From: Kitasatospora cheerisanensis KCTC 2395
GTDB lineage: Bacteria > Actinomycetota > Actinomycetes > Streptomycetales > Streptomycetaceae
Reading direction: 5' to 3'
Length of the DNA: 64,000 nt
Assembly (NCBI RefSeq): GCF_000696185.1
Contig: NZ_KK853997.1
Location: 330,533 to 394,532, forward strand
Positions 42,912 to 62,999 of this stretch are shown in pieces (position 1 is the first letter of the stretch; every line of letters begins with the position of its first letter). The notes below the pieces were generated by a model. That model worked only from the letters and a program-made list of their open reading frames with translations, was not told the origin of the DNA and searched no databases. The translations under genes were made by a program, and so were the position numbers.

Positions 42912-42954
42912 GCGGGGCCCGGCGCTCCCGGGGCCCGGGAGCGCCGGGCCCCGC
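42912..42954. terminator. Very strong bidirectional terminator
   Basis: A perfect inverted repeat of about 20 bp per arm (left arm starting GCGGGGCCCGGCGCTCCCGG at 42912, right arm ending at 42954) with a tiny loop. It fills the 53 bp between the converging O-methyltransferase and FkbH-type genes. Confidence 0.92.
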
Positions 42955-42959
42955 GGGCG

Positions 42960-44060
42960 TCACGGCGTGGCCGGGCCCCCTTCCGGCGTGTTCAGGTCGG
43001 GTGCGGCCACGTCGATGACGGTGGACACCACGCGTGGGCCGGGGGCCAGGTGCAGGCGCTGGAGTCCGCCGTCCTCCGGGGCCGGTGCGAGGACGTCGGC
43101 GCACGGGCACGGGGCTTCGTCGAGGCCCTCGAAGCCCGCGAACCGGTAGGCGATCTCCATCATCCGGTTGCGTTCGGTCGCCCGGAAGTCCGCGACCAGG
43201 TGGACCCCGGACCGGGCGGCGGTGTCGGCCAGCCAGTTCAGCAGGGTCGCGCCGGCGCCGTAGGCGACGACCCGGCAGGAGGTGGCGAGCAGCTTGAGGT
43301 GCCACAGGCCCGGGTGGCGCTCCAGCAGCAGGACGCCGACCGCGCCGTGCGGGCCGAACCGGTCGGTGAGGGTGACCACCAGGACCTCGTGCCGGGGGTC
43401 GGTGATCAGTTCGCGCAGCACGGCGTCCGGGTAGTGCACCCCGGTCGCGTTCATCTGGCTGGTGCGCAGGGTGAGTTCCTCGACCCGGGACAGCTCCTCG
43501 CCGGTGGCCCGGCCGATGCGCATCCGCAGGTCCAGGGAGCGCAGGAACTCCTCGTCGGTGCCGGGGGCGGCCTCCCGCTCGGCCTCGCGGCGGAAGCCGG
43601 CCTGGTACATCTGGCGCCGCCGCCGGGAGTCGACGGTGCTGGTCGCGGGGGTGAACTCGGCGAGGTCGGTGAGGGCGAGGACCTGCTCGGCCGGGTAGCA
43701 CCGGACCTCGGGCAGGTGGAAGGCCACCTCGGCGCGTTCGGCGGGCCGGTCGTCGACGAAGGCGATGGTGGTGAGCGCGAAGTTCAGCCGGTCGGCGATC
43801 CGCTTCACCGACTCGGACTTGGCGCCCCATCCGATCTCCGGCAGGACGAAGTACTCGGCGAGGCCGAACGCCTCCAGCCGGGCCCAGGCGTGCTCGTGGT
43901 CGTTGCGGCTGGCGACGGACTGGAGGATGCCGCGGGAGTCGAGTTCGATCACCACCTTGCGCACCTCCTCCGGCAGGTGCACCTCTCCGTCCTCGAGCAG
44001 GGTGCCCTGCCAGAGGGTGTCGTCCAGGTCCCAGACCAGGCACTTGACGGTCGCAGCCAT
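42960..44060 (-). CDS. fkbH: FkbH-type HAD-like glyceryl-transferring enzyme
   Basis: 366 aa. The N-terminal HAD motif is CLVWDLDDTLWQGTLLEDGE (D11, D13), followed by ILQSVASRNDHEHAWARLEA and TTIAFVDDRPAERAEVAFHL. The C-terminal GNAT-like part has SQMNATGVHYPDAVLRELIT and [20 protein letters not shown]. FkbH-type proteins dephosphorylate 1,3-bisphosphoglycerate and load the glyceryl group onto the pathway ACP, the first step to methoxymalonyl-ACP. AAGGA precedes the ATG. It is the last gene of the minus-strand methoxymalonyl set, 35 bp after the dehydrogenase gene. Confidence 0.92.
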   Translation of the reverse strand: MAATVKCLVWDLDDTLWQGTLLEDGEVHLPEEVRKVVIELDSRGILQSVASRNDHEHAWARLEAFGLAEYFVLPEIGWGAKSESVKRIADRLNFALTTIAFVDDRPAERAEVAFHLPEVRCYPAEQVLALTDLAEFTPATSTVDSRRRRQMYQAGFRREAEREAAPGTDEEFLRSLDLRMRIGRATGEELSRVEELTLRTSQMNATGVHYPDAVLRELITDPRHEVLVVTLTDRFGPHGAVGVLLLERHPGLWHLKLLATSCRVVAYGAGATLLNWLADTAARSGVHLVADFRATERNRMMEIAYRFAGFEGLDEAPCPCADVLAPAPEDGGLQRLHLAPGPRVVSTVIDVAAPDLNTPEGGPATP

Positions 44061-44095
44061 GTCGTCCTTCCTCGTCTCGTCGACCGCGGGCCCGC

Positions 44096-45211
44096 TCACG
44101 GCGCCCCCGGGGCGGAGAGGGCGTGCTGCGCCAGCATCAGCCGGCACAGCTCGTTGCTGCCCTCGATGATCTCCATCAGCTTGGCGTCCCGGTACGCCCG
44201 GGCCACCGTGTGCCCGTCCCGGGAGCCGGCCGAGGCCAGCACCTGGACGGCCGTCGCCGCGCCGCGGGCGGCCTGGGTGGCGCTGACGTGCTTGGCCAGC
44301 ACGGTCGCCACCACCTGGTCCGGCGAGCCTTCGTCCCAGCAGCGGCTGGCGTGCTCGCAGGCCCGGGTGGCCACCTGCTCGGCCGTGTAGAGGTCGGCGA
44401 GGTGTCCGGCGACGAGCTGGTGCTCCGCGAGCGGCTTGCCGAACTGCTCGCGTCCGGCCGCGTGCGCGGCGGCCGCCGCCAGGCAGGCCCGCAGGATGCC
44501 GACGCACCCCCAGGCGACGGACATCCGCCCGTAGGCCAGCGCGGTGGTCACCAGCAGGGCGGGCGGCAGCCCGTGGCCGCCGAGGACGCTGTCGGCGGGC
44601 AGCCGCACCCCGTCGAGGTGCACGTCGGCGTGTCCGGCCGCGCGGCAGCCGAGCGGGTCGGCGATCCGCTCGATCCGGACGCCGGGCGCGTCGGCGGGCA
44701 CCACGACGGCCACCGCGCCGTCCTGGTAGCGGCCGACGATGACCAGCAGGTCGGCGTAGTGGGCGGCGGTCACCCACTTCTTGTGCCCGTCGAGGACGAC
44801 CGTGTCGCCGTCCCGGCGGACGGTGGTGGTCATCGCGGACAGGTCGCTGCCGGCGCCGGGCTCGCTGAAGCCGACGGCCGCCAGGTCGCCGCCGGTCAGC
44901 CGGGGCAGGTGGACGGCCGCCTGCTCGGCGGTGCCCAGGCGGTGGATGGTCCACGCGGCCATGCCCTGGGAGGTCATCACGCTGCGCAGCGAGCTGCACA
45001 GGCCGCCCACGTGGGCGGTGTACGCGCCGCTGCTGGTGCTGTCGAGCCCCCAGCCGCCGTACTGCTGCGGGACTTCGGCGCACAGCCGGCCCTCGGCGCC
45101 CAGCTCGCGGAGCAGGTCGCGCGGGATGAGGCCGGTCCGGTCCCACTCCTCCGCCAGGTCGCCGACCCGCAGGGCGACGGAGGCCATGGCGCCGCTCAGG
45201 TCCTCACCCAT
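44096..45211 (-). CDS. fkbI: Acyl-CoA dehydrogenase-like enzyme of methoxymalonyl-ACP synthesis (FkbI type)
   Basis: 371 aa, full length for the acyl-CoA dehydrogenase fold. FAD-binding and substrate segments are visible: AAVGFSEPGAGSDLSAMTTT, TVVLDGHKKWVTAAHYADLL and REQFGKPLAEHQLVAGHLAD. The catalytic-base loop is AKLMEIIEGSNELCRLMLAQ. In the pathway it oxidises the ACP-bound hydroxypropionyl unit after FkbK, leading to hydroxymalonyl-ACP. Its ATG overlaps the 3' end of the ACP gene by 8 bp, implying coupled translation. Confidence 0.9.
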   Translation of the reverse strand: MGEDLSGAMASVALRVGDLAEEWDRTGLIPRDLLRELGAEGRLCAEVPQQYGGWGLDSTSSGAYTAHVGGLCSSLRSVMTSQGMAAWTIHRLGTAEQAAVHLPRLTGGDLAAVGFSEPGAGSDLSAMTTTVRRDGDTVVLDGHKKWVTAAHYADLLVIVGRYQDGAVAVVVPADAPGVRIERIADPLGCRAAGHADVHLDGVRLPADSVLGGHGLPPALLVTTALAYGRMSVAWGCVGILRACLAAAAAHAAGREQFGKPLAEHQLVAGHLADLYTAEQVATRACEHASRCWDEGSPDQVVATVLAKHVSATQAARGAATAVQVLASAGSRDGHTVARAYRDAKLMEIIEGSNELCRLMLAQHALSAPGAP

Positions 45212-45473
45212 GCTGGCCGCCGGCGGGGGCCTGGAGGCGGGCCACCAATTCGGCCATCCGCCGCACGGTGCGGAAGTTGTCCAGCCGCAGGTCCGCGCCC
45301 CGGACGGCGATGGCGTAGGTCTTCTCCAGGTGCACCACCACCTGCATGGCGAAGAGCGAGGACAGGCCGCCGGCGTCGAACAGGTCGGTGTCGGCGTCCC
45401 AGGCGGTTCCGGTGCGTCCTTCCAGGAACTCCAGCAGTTCCTTCTCCAGGGTGTGGGTGTCGGGCGTGCTCAT
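45204..45473 (-). CDS. fkbJ: Discrete acyl carrier protein for methoxymalonyl synthesis (FkbJ type)
   Basis: 89 aa. A carrier-protein fold with the phosphopantetheine site in DLFDAGGLSSLFAMQVVVHL. The usual Asp-Ser-Leu is Ser-Ser-Leu, with attachment expected at the second Ser (S39). This variant is typical of FkbJ-type carriers. It carries the glyceryl-derived unit through oxidation and methylation and delivers methoxymalonyl to the PKS acyltransferase. The gene lies between FkbK-type and FkbI-type genes and overlaps the latter. Confidence 0.9.
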   Translation of the reverse strand: MSTPDTHTLEKELLEFLEGRTGTAWDADTDLFDAGGLSSLFAMQVVVHLEKTYAIAVRGADLRLDNFRTVRRMAELVARLQAPAGGQHG

Positions 45474-45544
45474 GGCTGTCTCCTTGTCGGGCTGTTCGGG
45501 GCTGTTCGGGGTGTTCGGGGGGCCTTCGAGGGTGTTCGGGCCGC

Positions 45545-46414
45545 TCAGGTGTAGTCGTAGAAGCCGCGTCCGGACTTGCGGCCGAGCCGGCCCTCGCGGA
45601 CCAGCCGGAGCAGCAGTTCGGCGGGGCGGCAGCCCTCGTCGCCGGTGCGCTCGTGCAGCACGGTGAGGGAGTCGACGAGGTTGTCGATGCCGATCAGGTC
45701 CGCGGTGCGCAGCGGGCCGGTGGGGTGTCCCAGGCAGCCCTGCATCAGGGCGTCGACGTCCTCGGCGGTGGCGGTGCCCTCCTCGACGACCCGTGCCGCG
45801 TCGTTGATCATCGGGTGCAGGATGCGGCTGGTCACGAAGCCGGGCGCGTCCCGGACGGTCACCGCCCGCCGCCGCAGCGCCGTGAGCAGGGCCGCCACGG
45901 CGGCCATCGCGTGGTCGCCGGTCCTGGCGCCGCGGACCACTTCGGCGGTGCCGATCAGGTAGGGCGGGTTCATGAAGTGGGTGCCGACCAGTTCCTCCGG
46001 CCGTTCCAGGGCCCCGGCCAGTTCGTCGACCGGGATGGAGGAGGTGTTGGTGATCAGCAGGGTTCCGGGCCGGACCAGTCCGGAGACCTCGGACAGCACG
46101 GCGGCCTTGATCGCGGCGTTCTCGGTGACCGCCTCGACGACGGCGGTGGCTCCGGCGGCGGCCTTGAGCGAGGTGCCGGTCTCCAGGGCGCCGAGGGGCG
46201 TCCCGGCGGGCAGTGCGCCCATCAGTTCGGCCAGCCGGAGCTCGCCGTCGATCAGGTCCGCGGCGCGGTCGAGCCGTTCGCGGTCGACGTCGACCAGGTG
46301 GACCGGCAGGCCGTGCCCGAGGGCGAGGACGGTGATTCCGACGCCCATCACCCCGGCTCCCAGCACGGTGAGGGCGTGCCGCGGGGGTGAATCGTCGTAC
46401 GGGGCGGTGGTCAA
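45545..46414 (-). CDS. fkbK: 3-hydroxyacyl-CoA dehydrogenase-like enzyme of methoxymalonyl-ACP synthesis (FkbK type)
   Basis: 289 aa. The NAD motif is ALTVLGAGVMGVGITVLALG with the Asp of strand 2 in PVHLVDVDRERLD. TNTSSIPVDELAGALERPEE and THFMNPPYLIGTAEVVRGAR carry the catalytic residues of the family. It oxidises the glyceryl-ACP hydroxyl. TTG 46414 is chosen since AAGGAG lies exactly six bases upstream; GTG 46435, overlapping the PKS stop (GTGA), is the alternative. Transcription with the terminal PKS gene is near certain. Confidence 0.9.
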   Translation of the reverse strand: MTTAPYDDSPPRHALTVLGAGVMGVGITVLALGHGLPVHLVDVDRERLDRAADLIDGELRLAELMGALPAGTPLGALETGTSLKAAAGATAVVEAVTENAAIKAAVLSEVSGLVRPGTLLITNTSSIPVDELAGALERPEELVGTHFMNPPYLIGTAEVVRGARTGDHAMAAVAALLTALRRRAVTVRDAPGFVTSRILHPMINDAARVVEEGTATAEDVDALMQGCLGHPTGPLRTADLIGIDNLVDSLTVLHERTGDEGCRPAELLLRLVREGRLGRKSGRGFYDYT

Positions 46415-46431
46415 CGGGTTCTCCTTCAGTC

Positions 46432-49400
46432 TCACGAGCCGTCGGTGGTACGGAGGGTGGTGGCGGGCAGGGTCGCGCCGAGCCAGTCGGCGACGGCGTC
46501 GCCGGTGGTCGCGACGTGCTGCTCCATGATCGAGAAGTGGTCTCCGGGGACGTCGACGACGGTGTCGGCGCCGGCCCAGGAGGCGCGCCAGTCGCCGGCG
46601 TCGGCGGACGGGCGGCCGAGCGGGGTGGAGGCGCGGACCAGCAGCAGCGGGGCGCCGACCGTCGGGGGCTTCCAGTCGTCGAGCAGCCGGAAGTAGCCGC
46701 CCATCGCGGTCAGCCGGGTGCCGTCCATCGGGGCCGCCCGGTCCTCGCGGGCGAACATGCCGCCCAGCAGGACGTCGTTGAACTGGGTGATGCCCCGGTT
46801 GTCGGAGAGGTAGGTGTCCAGCAGCACCACGGCCGCCGGGCCCGCGCCGCGCTGCTCCAGCGCGGCGGCCACTCCGTGGGCGAGCGTGCCGCCGGAGGAG
46901 GAGCCGGCCAGGATCAGCGTCCGGCCGGGCAGTTCGCGGAGCAGGGTCGTCGCCTGGTAGTCGAGCAGGGCCGCCATGTCGGCGGGCAGTTCCTCCTCTG
47001 CGGTGAACCCGGGGGCGTCCAGGGCGGCGACGGCGTAGCGGTCCCGGAAGCGGGAGGCGAAGCGGGCGTACTGGTGGGCGCCGCCGAGGGCGACGACGGA
47101 GCCGAAGCAGACCAGGACGGGGGCGTCGGCGCGCTCGTTCAGGCGCAGCAGCCGCGGGCCGGCGCCGGCGGCGGCGTGCTCGCTGCCGCGGTGGAAGGCC
47201 GGGCGCAGCGCGGAGGCGTTCTTGAGCAGCGCGATGCCCTCGTCGATCCGGCCGAGTGCGCAGGCCCGGCGGAACAGCACGCTCGCCGGGTCGGTGTCGG
47301 CGGGCTCGGTGTCGGGCGCGGCGGCGCCGGTCGGGGGCGCCGCTTCGGCCCGGGGGGTGTCCTCGGTCCGGGCCTCGGCGGCGAGGCGCGCGGCGAGCGC
47401 GGCGGGGGTGCCGCTGTCGAAGACGGCGGAGGGCCGCAGCCGCACTCCGGTGACGGCGGCGAGCCGGTTGCGGAGCTCGACCGCGGTCAGCGAGTCGAAG
47501 CCGACGGAGAGGAAGGGCGCGGTGGCGGACAGCGCCTCGGAGTCGGTGTGGCCGAGGACTTCGGCGGCCTCGGCGAGGACGAGTTCGCGCAGCACCAGTT
47601 CGCGTTCCTGCGCGTCGGCGGCGTTGTCGAGCCGGCGGCGCAGGGCCGCGGCGGCGGTCGGCGCCGCCTTCGCCCCGGCCGGCGCGGCCGGGGTGCGCCG
47701 GACCAGCGAGCGCAGCAGCGGGTGCACCGGGCCGTCGCCGCGCACGGTGAGGTCGAGGTGGGCCAGGACGACGGGGCTGCCGTCTCCCGGCGGGGCGGTG
47801 TCCGCGGCGCAGACCGTGTCCAGCAGGGCCATCGCCTCCTCGTCGGAGAGGCCGCGGGCGCCGCGCCGGTCGATCCGCCGCCGGTCGGGGGCGGCGAGTT
47901 CCGCCGTCATTCCGCTCATCCGCTCCCAGGGCCCCCAGGCCAGCGAGAGGCCGGGGAGTCCGAGCCGCCGGCGTTCCGCGACCAGGGCGTCGAGCGCGGC
48001 GTTCGCGGCCGAGTAGGACGCCTGGCCGGGGCTGCCGAGCACGCCCGCGGCGGAGGAGAAGACGAGGAACGCGGCGAGGTCCGCTCCGCGCGTCAACTCG
48101 TCGAGGTGGCGGGCGGCGTCGAACTTGGGCCGCAGGACGGCGGCCATCCGCTCCGCCGTCAGCCCGTCCAGCAGGCCGTCGTCGAGCACGCCGGCGGTGT
48201 GCACCACGGCGCACAGCGGGTGGCGTTCGGGGACGGCGGCGAGGGCGGCGGCCAGCGCCGGGCGGTCGGACACGTCGCAGCCGAGGGCGGTCAGCTCGGC
48301 GCCGGCGGCGGCCAGCTCCGCCGTCAGTTCCGGCAGGCCGGGGGCGTCGGCGCCGCGGCGGCTCAGCACCAGCAGGTGGCGCACGCCGTGCGCGGCGACC
48401 AGGTGGCGGGCCAGGACGGCCGCGAGCGCGCCGCCGCCGCTCAGCAGCACCGTGCCCTCGGGCGGCCCGAACGCGCCGGCCGGCCGGGCCGCGGGGTCGG
48501 GGGCGGGGGCGGCCGGCGGCCGGACCAGGCGGGGCGCGTACAGCACGCCGTCGCGCAGGGCCGCCTGCGGTTCGCCGGTGGCGAGCAGCTCGGCGAGCGC
48601 GTCGCCGAGGCCGTCCTGGTCCGGGCCCTCGATGTCCAGCAGGACGAACCGGTCGGGGTGTTCGAGCTGGGCGGCCCTGAGCAGGCCCCAGACGGCCGCC
48701 GCTCCCGGGTCCGCCGGCCGCGGCCGCGCGCCGTGCGGGCCGGTGGCACCCCGGGTGAGCACCACCAGGCGCGTCCGGGCGGTGGTGTCGTCGGCCAGCC
48801 GGGCCTGGACGCGGTCCAGGACCTCGGCGGCGACCGCGTGCACCGCGGCGGGGTCCGTACCGTCGGCGGTCGGGGGGCAGGTCAGCAGCACCGCGTCGGC
48901 GGTCGCGGGCCGGGGTTCGACGGGGAAGGCGGCGGGCAGCACCCGCTCGTCCCGCGGGCCGAGGAGGCCCCAGCGGGTGACGGGGCGCGGGCCGGGCCCG
49001 GCGGTGACCGGCGTCCAGCCGACGTGGAAGACCGAGCCGGAGGACGCCCGCAGCGCCGCGGTGGACGCCGTGCGCAGGGTGAGCGAGCCGACCGTCGCCA
49101 CGGTGCGTCCCGCGGGGTCGGTGATCCGCGCGGTGACGGCGTCGGGGCCGTCGGGGCGCAGCAGGACGCGCAGGACCGGCGCGTCGGAGGCTTCGAGCGC
49201 GACGCGCTGCCAGGAGAACGGCAGCGGGACGCCGTCGGCGGGCTCGGCGGTCGCGGCGCCCTCGCGCAGGCCGGTGGTCTGGAGGGCCGCGTCCAGCAGG
49301 GCGGGGTGCACGCCGAAGCCGTCGGCGCCGGTGCCGGGGAGGCCGTCGGGCCGGGCCACTTCGGCGTGGATCGCGTCGGCAGTGCGCCAGGCGGCGCGCA

Positions 49401-52400
49401 GGCCGCGGAACGCGGGGCCGTAGGCGACGCCGCGGGCTTCGAGCAGCGCGTACAGCTCGTCCACGTCGAGCGGGACGGCGCCGGGCGGGGGCCAGGCGCC
49501 GGCCGGTTCGGCCGGGCCGTCCCGCTCGGCGGAGGGGTCGCGGGGGCCGACCGTGCCGGTCGCGTGCCGGGTCCAGGGCCGGTCGCCGGCGTCGGGGGCG
49601 GTTTCGGGCCGGGAGTGGAACTCGACCGGCCGCCGGCCGGTGCCGTCGTCGGCGCCCACCCGGACGCGCAGCTGGACGGCGTGGCCGTCGGGCAGCAGCA
49701 GCGGGGTGGCGAGGGTGAGTTCCTCCACGAGCGCGCAGCCGTGGTGGCGGCCCGCGTGGGCGGCCAGTTCGACGAGGGCCGCGCCTGGCAGGATCACCGC
49801 TCCGGCCACGGCGTGGTCGGCGAGCCAGGGGTGGGTGGCCGCGGAGAGCCGGCCGGTGAAGAGGGTGCCCGCGTCGTCGGGCAGGTCGATCGCGGCGCCG
49901 AGCAGCGGGTGGTCGGCGGCGGACTGGCCGCTGGCGGCCTGGTCGCGGTCGGCGGGCAGGGCGTCGAGCCAGTAGCGGCGGCGCTGGAAGGCGTAGGTGG
50001 GCAGGTCCACCCGCCGGGCGCCGGTTCCCGCGAAGATCCGCTCCCAGTCGACCCGCAGGCCCCGGACGTGTGCGGCGGCGAGGGCGAGTTGGAGCCGGCG
50101 GAGCCCTCCGGCTCCGCGCCGCAGGGTGTCGAGCACCACCGTCTCCGGGGCGCCCGCGTCGGCGGCCGTGTCCTCGATGCCGTACATCAGGGCCGGCTGC
50201 GGGCTGGACTCGATGAACACGCGGTGGCCGGCGGCGAGGAGCGCGCGGGTCGCCTGCTCGAACTCGACGGTCTGCCGCAGGTTGCGGTACCAGTACTCCG
50301 CGTCCAGGGCCTTCGTGTCCAGCAGGCCGCCGGTCACGCTGGAGTAGTACGGCACCGCGCCGGACTGCGGGACGATGCCGTCCAGGTCGGCGAGCAGCCG
50401 CTCGCGGACCTCTTCCACGTGCGCGGAGTGCGAGGCGTAGTCCACCTCGATGGAGGTCGCCCACACCCCTTCTTCCAGGAGTTCCGCGACCAGTGCCGCC
50501 ACCGCGTCCGCGTCGCCCGAAACCGCTGTCGAGGACGGGCCGTTGACGGCGGCCACCGACAACCCGCCGGCGATCCGCTCCCGTACCGCCTCGACCGGCA
50601 GCGGCACCGAGGCCATGCCGCCCCGGCCCGCCAGCGCCGCCACCGCTCGGGAGCGCAGGGCCACCACTCGCGCGCCGTCCTCCAGGCTCAGACCGCCCGC
50701 CACCACGGCGGCGGCGATCTCGCCCTGCGAGTGGCCGACCACCGCATCCGGGACGACGCCGAACGAGCGCCACACCTCCGCGAGCGAGACCATCACCGCC
50801 CACAGAACGGGCTGCACCACGTCCACCCGCGCCAACAGCGCCTCCGAACCGAGAGCCTCCGTCAACTCCCAATCCACATAAGGCGCCAGCGCCCGCGCAC
50901 ACTCCCCCATCCGCGCCGCGAAGACCTCCGACCCGGCCAGCAGCTCCACGGCCATGCCCACCCATTGCGACCCCTGGCCCGGGAACACCAGCACCGACCG
51001 GCCCGGGACCGGCCCGCCGCCGACCGGCACGCTCACCGAGCCCTTGCCCCGCGACAGGGCGGCGAGCCCGGCCAGCAGCTCGTCCCGGTCCGCGCCCACC
51101 ACCACCGCCCGCTCGGCGAACCGCGAACGGCCCGCCAGCAGCGAATGGCCCACGTCCAGCAGGCTCAGGTCCGGTTCCGCCGTGACCCGCTCGTGCAGCG
51201 CCGCCGCCTGCGCGCGCAGCGCCGCCGGGGTGCGGGCCGACAGGATCCAGGGGACGGCGGCCGGTGCGGCCGGCCGGTCGACCGGCTCGTCGGTGGCGGC
51301 GGGGGCCTGTTCGAGGATGACGTGGGCGTTGGTGCCGCTGGCGCCGAAGGAGGACACCCCGGCCCGGCGCGGCCGTCCGGTCTCCGGCCAGGGGGTGGCC
51401 TCGGTGAGCAGGGTGACGGCGCCCTCGGTCCAGTCGATCCGGGGTGAGGGGCGGTCGACGTGCAGGGTGCGCGGCATCAGGCCGTGCCGGATGGCGAGCA
51501 CCGACTTGATGATCCCGCCGACGCCCGCGGCGGCCTGGGTGTGGGACAGGTTGGACTTCAGCGAGCCCAGCCGCAGCGGCTGCCCGGCGGGCCGGTCCTG
51601 CCCGTAGGTGGCCATCAGCGCCTGGGCCTCGATCGGGTCGCCGAGGACGGTGCCGGTGCCGTGCGCCTCGACCATGTCCACCTCGGCCGGGGCGAGTCCG
51701 GCGTGGGCGAGCGCGCTGCTGATGACGCGCTGCTGCGCGGGCCCGTTCGGGGCGGTCAGCCCGTTGCTGGCGCCGTCCTGGTTGACGGCCGAGCCGCGGA
51801 TGACGGCCAGCACGGGGTGCCCGGCGCGCCGGGCGTCCGAGAGCCGTTCCAGCAGCAGCAGGCCCAGGCCCTCCCCGAATCCGGCGCCGTCCGCCGCGGC
51901 CGAGAAGGACTTGCTGCGCCCGTCGGGCGCCAGGCCGCGCTGGCGGCTGAATCCGACGTACAGGCCGGGGGTGGCCATCACGGTCACCCCGCCGGCCAGC
52001 GCGAGGGTGGTGTCGCCGGCGCGCAGGCCCTGGCAGGCGAGGTGGACGGCGACCAGCGAGGACGAGCAGGCGGTGTCCAGGGTGACCGCCGGGCCCTCCA
52101 GGCCCAGGGTGTAGGCGATCCGGCCGGAGGCGACGCTCGGGATGGTGCCGGTGCCGAGGAAGCCCTCCACCTCGTCGGGCACCCGGCCGAGGCGCGACCC
52201 GTACTCGCTGTAGATCACTCCGGTGTAGACGCCGGTGCGGCTGCCGCGCAGGGTGGCCGGGTCGATGCCGGCGCGTTCCACCGCCTCCCAGGACGCTTCC
52301 AGCAGCAGCCGCTGCTGCGGGTCCATGGCCAGCGCCTCGCGCGGCGAGATGCCGAAGAAGCCGGCGTCGAAGCCGGTCGCGTCGTGCAGGAAGCCGCCCT

Positions 52401-52686
52401 CGCGGACGTAGAAGGTGCCGGGGGTGTCGGGGTCGGCGTCGAAGCCGCCCTCGACGTCCCAGCCGCGGTCGGTGGGGAACGGCGAGACCGCGTCGCGCTC
52501 CTTGGACAGCAGCTCCCACAGGTCTTCCGGGGTGCGGACGCCGCCGGGGTAGCGGCAGCTCATCGCCACGACGGCGATGGGCTCGGCGGCGTCGTCGCGG
52601 AGCCGCCGGTTCTCCTGCCGCAGGCGCTGGTTGTCCAGCAGCGAGGCGCGCAGGGCGGCGACCACCTGGTCCGTGTCGGTGGGCAT
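46432..52686 (-). CDS. Terminal PKS module: KS-AT-DH-KR-ACP-TE
   Basis: 2084 aa. The N-terminal coiled-coil docking segment is [20 protein letters not shown]. Then KS (about 33-455, Cys about 207 in [20 protein letters not shown]), AT (about 565-860; [10 protein letters not shown] at 652, YASHS at 750), DH (about 926-1200; H in [17 protein letters not shown]), and KR (about 1410-1600; LDD present, B-type; Tyr in [14 protein letters not shown]). ACP (Ser about 1728, [16 protein letters not shown]) and TE ([10 protein letters not shown] at 1932, DHFSIMEQH at 2048) complete it. It would add the last unit, form the C2-C3 double bond and cyclise the chain. The KR glycine-rich loop is irregular ([14 protein letters not shown]). 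If the product is bafilomycin-like, this AT must select methoxymalonyl-ACP. Confidence 0.93.
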   Translation of the reverse strand: MPTDTDQVVAALRASLLDNQRLRQENRRLRDDAAEPIAVVAMSCRYPGGVRTPEDLWELLSKERDAVSPFPTDRGWDVEGGFDADPDTPGTFYVREGGFLHDATGFDAGFFGISPREALAMDPQQRLLLEASWEAVERAGIDPATLRGSRTGVYTGVIYSEYGSRLGRVPDEVEGFLGTGTIPSVASGRIAYTLGLEGPAVTLDTACSSSLVAVHLACQGLRAGDTTLALAGGVTVMATPGLYVGFSRQRGLAPDGRSKSFSAAADGAGFGEGLGLLLLERLSDARRAGHPVLAVIRGSAVNQDGASNGLTAPNGPAQQRVISSALAHAGLAPAEVDMVEAHGTGTVLGDPIEAQALMATYGQDRPAGQPLRLGSLKSNLSHTQAAAGVGGIIKSVLAIRHGLMPRTLHVDRPSPRIDWTEGAVTLLTEATPWPETGRPRRAGVSSFGASGTNAHVILEQAPAATDEPVDRPAAPAAVPWILSARTPAALRAQAAALHERVTAEPDLSLLDVGHSLLAGRSRFAERAVVVGADRDELLAGLAALSRGKGSVSVPVGGGPVPGRSVLVFPGQGSQWVGMAVELLAGSEVFAARMGECARALAPYVDWELTEALGSEALLARVDVVQPVLWAVMVSLAEVWRSFGVVPDAVVGHSQGEIAAAVVAGGLSLEDGARVVALRSRAVAALAGRGGMASVPLPVEAVRERIAGGLSVAAVNGPSSTAVSGDADAVAALVAELLEEGVWATSIEVDYASHSAHVEEVRERLLADLDGIVPQSGAVPYYSSVTGGLLDTKALDAEYWYRNLRQTVEFEQATRALLAAGHRVFIESSPQPALMYGIEDTAADAGAPETVVLDTLRRGAGGLRRLQLALAAAHVRGLRVDWERIFAGTGARRVDLPTYAFQRRRYWLDALPADRDQAASGQSAADHPLLGAAIDLPDDAGTLFTGRLSAATHPWLADHAVAGAVILPGAALVELAAHAGRHHGCALVEELTLATPLLLPDGHAVQLRVRVGADDGTGRRPVEFHSRPETAPDAGDRPWTRHATGTVGPRDPSAERDGPAEPAGAWPPPGAVPLDVDELYALLEARGVAYGPAFRGLRAAWRTADAIHAEVARPDGLPGTGADGFGVHPALLDAALQTTGLREGAATAEPADGVPLPFSWQRVALEASDAPVLRVLLRPDGPDAVTARITDPAGRTVATVGSLTLRTASTAALRASSGSVFHVGWTPVTAGPGPRPVTRWGLLGPRDERVLPAAFPVEPRPATADAVLLTCPPTADGTDPAAVHAVAAEVLDRVQARLADDTTARTRLVVLTRGATGPHGARPRPADPGAAAVWGLLRAAQLEHPDRFVLLDIEGPDQDGLGDALAELLATGEPQAALRDGVLYAPRLVRPPAAPAPDPAARPAGAFGPPEGTVLLSGGGALAAVLARHLVAAHGVRHLLVLSRRGADAPGLPELTAELAAAGAELTALGCDVSDRPALAAALAAVPERHPLCAVVHTAGVLDDGLLDGLTAERMAAVLRPKFDAARHLDELTRGADLAAFLVFSSAAGVLGSPGQASYSAANAALDALVAERRRLGLPGLSLAWGPWERMSGMTAELAAPDRRRIDRRGARGLSDEEAMALLDTVCAADTAPPGDGSPVVLAHLDLTVRGDGPVHPLLRSLVRRTPAAPAGAKAAPTAAAALRRRLDNAADAQERELVLRELVLAEAAEVLGHTDSEALSATAPFLSVGFDSLTAVELRNRLAAVTGVRLRPSAVFDSGTPAALAARLAAEARTEDTPRAEAAPPTGAAAPDTEPADTDPASVLFRRACALGRIDEGIALLKNASALRPAFHRGSEHAAAGAGPRLLRLNERADAPVLVCFGSVVALGGAHQYARFASRFRDRYAVAALDAPGFTAEEELPADMAALLDYQATTLLRELPGRTLILAGSSSGGTLAHGVAAALEQRGAGPAAVVLLDTYLSDNRGITQFNDVLLGGMFAREDRAAPMDGTRLTAMGGYFRLLDDWKPPTVGAPLLLVRASTPLGRPSADAGDWRASWAGADTVVDVPGDHFSIMEQHVATTGDAVADWLGATLPATTLRTTDGS

Positions 52687-52717
52687 GGCGGTGGACTTCT
52701 CCTTCTGCGGCTGTCGG

Positions 52718-62911
<10,194 letters not shown>

Positions 62912-62999
62912 TGGACACCGCTGCTTTCGTCTCGGGCTGCTCGGGTCTCGTCCCGGAGGACGCGGGGGGTGCGGGGCGCGCGGGAGGCGCGGGACGGTG

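Noticed and set aside
45545..52519. Single 2324-codon frame joining a PKS-length open frame to the FkbK-type gene
   Set aside because: Only the last part is real coding in this frame; the PKS is in another frame ending at 46432 and FkbK starts separately with its own AAGGAG.
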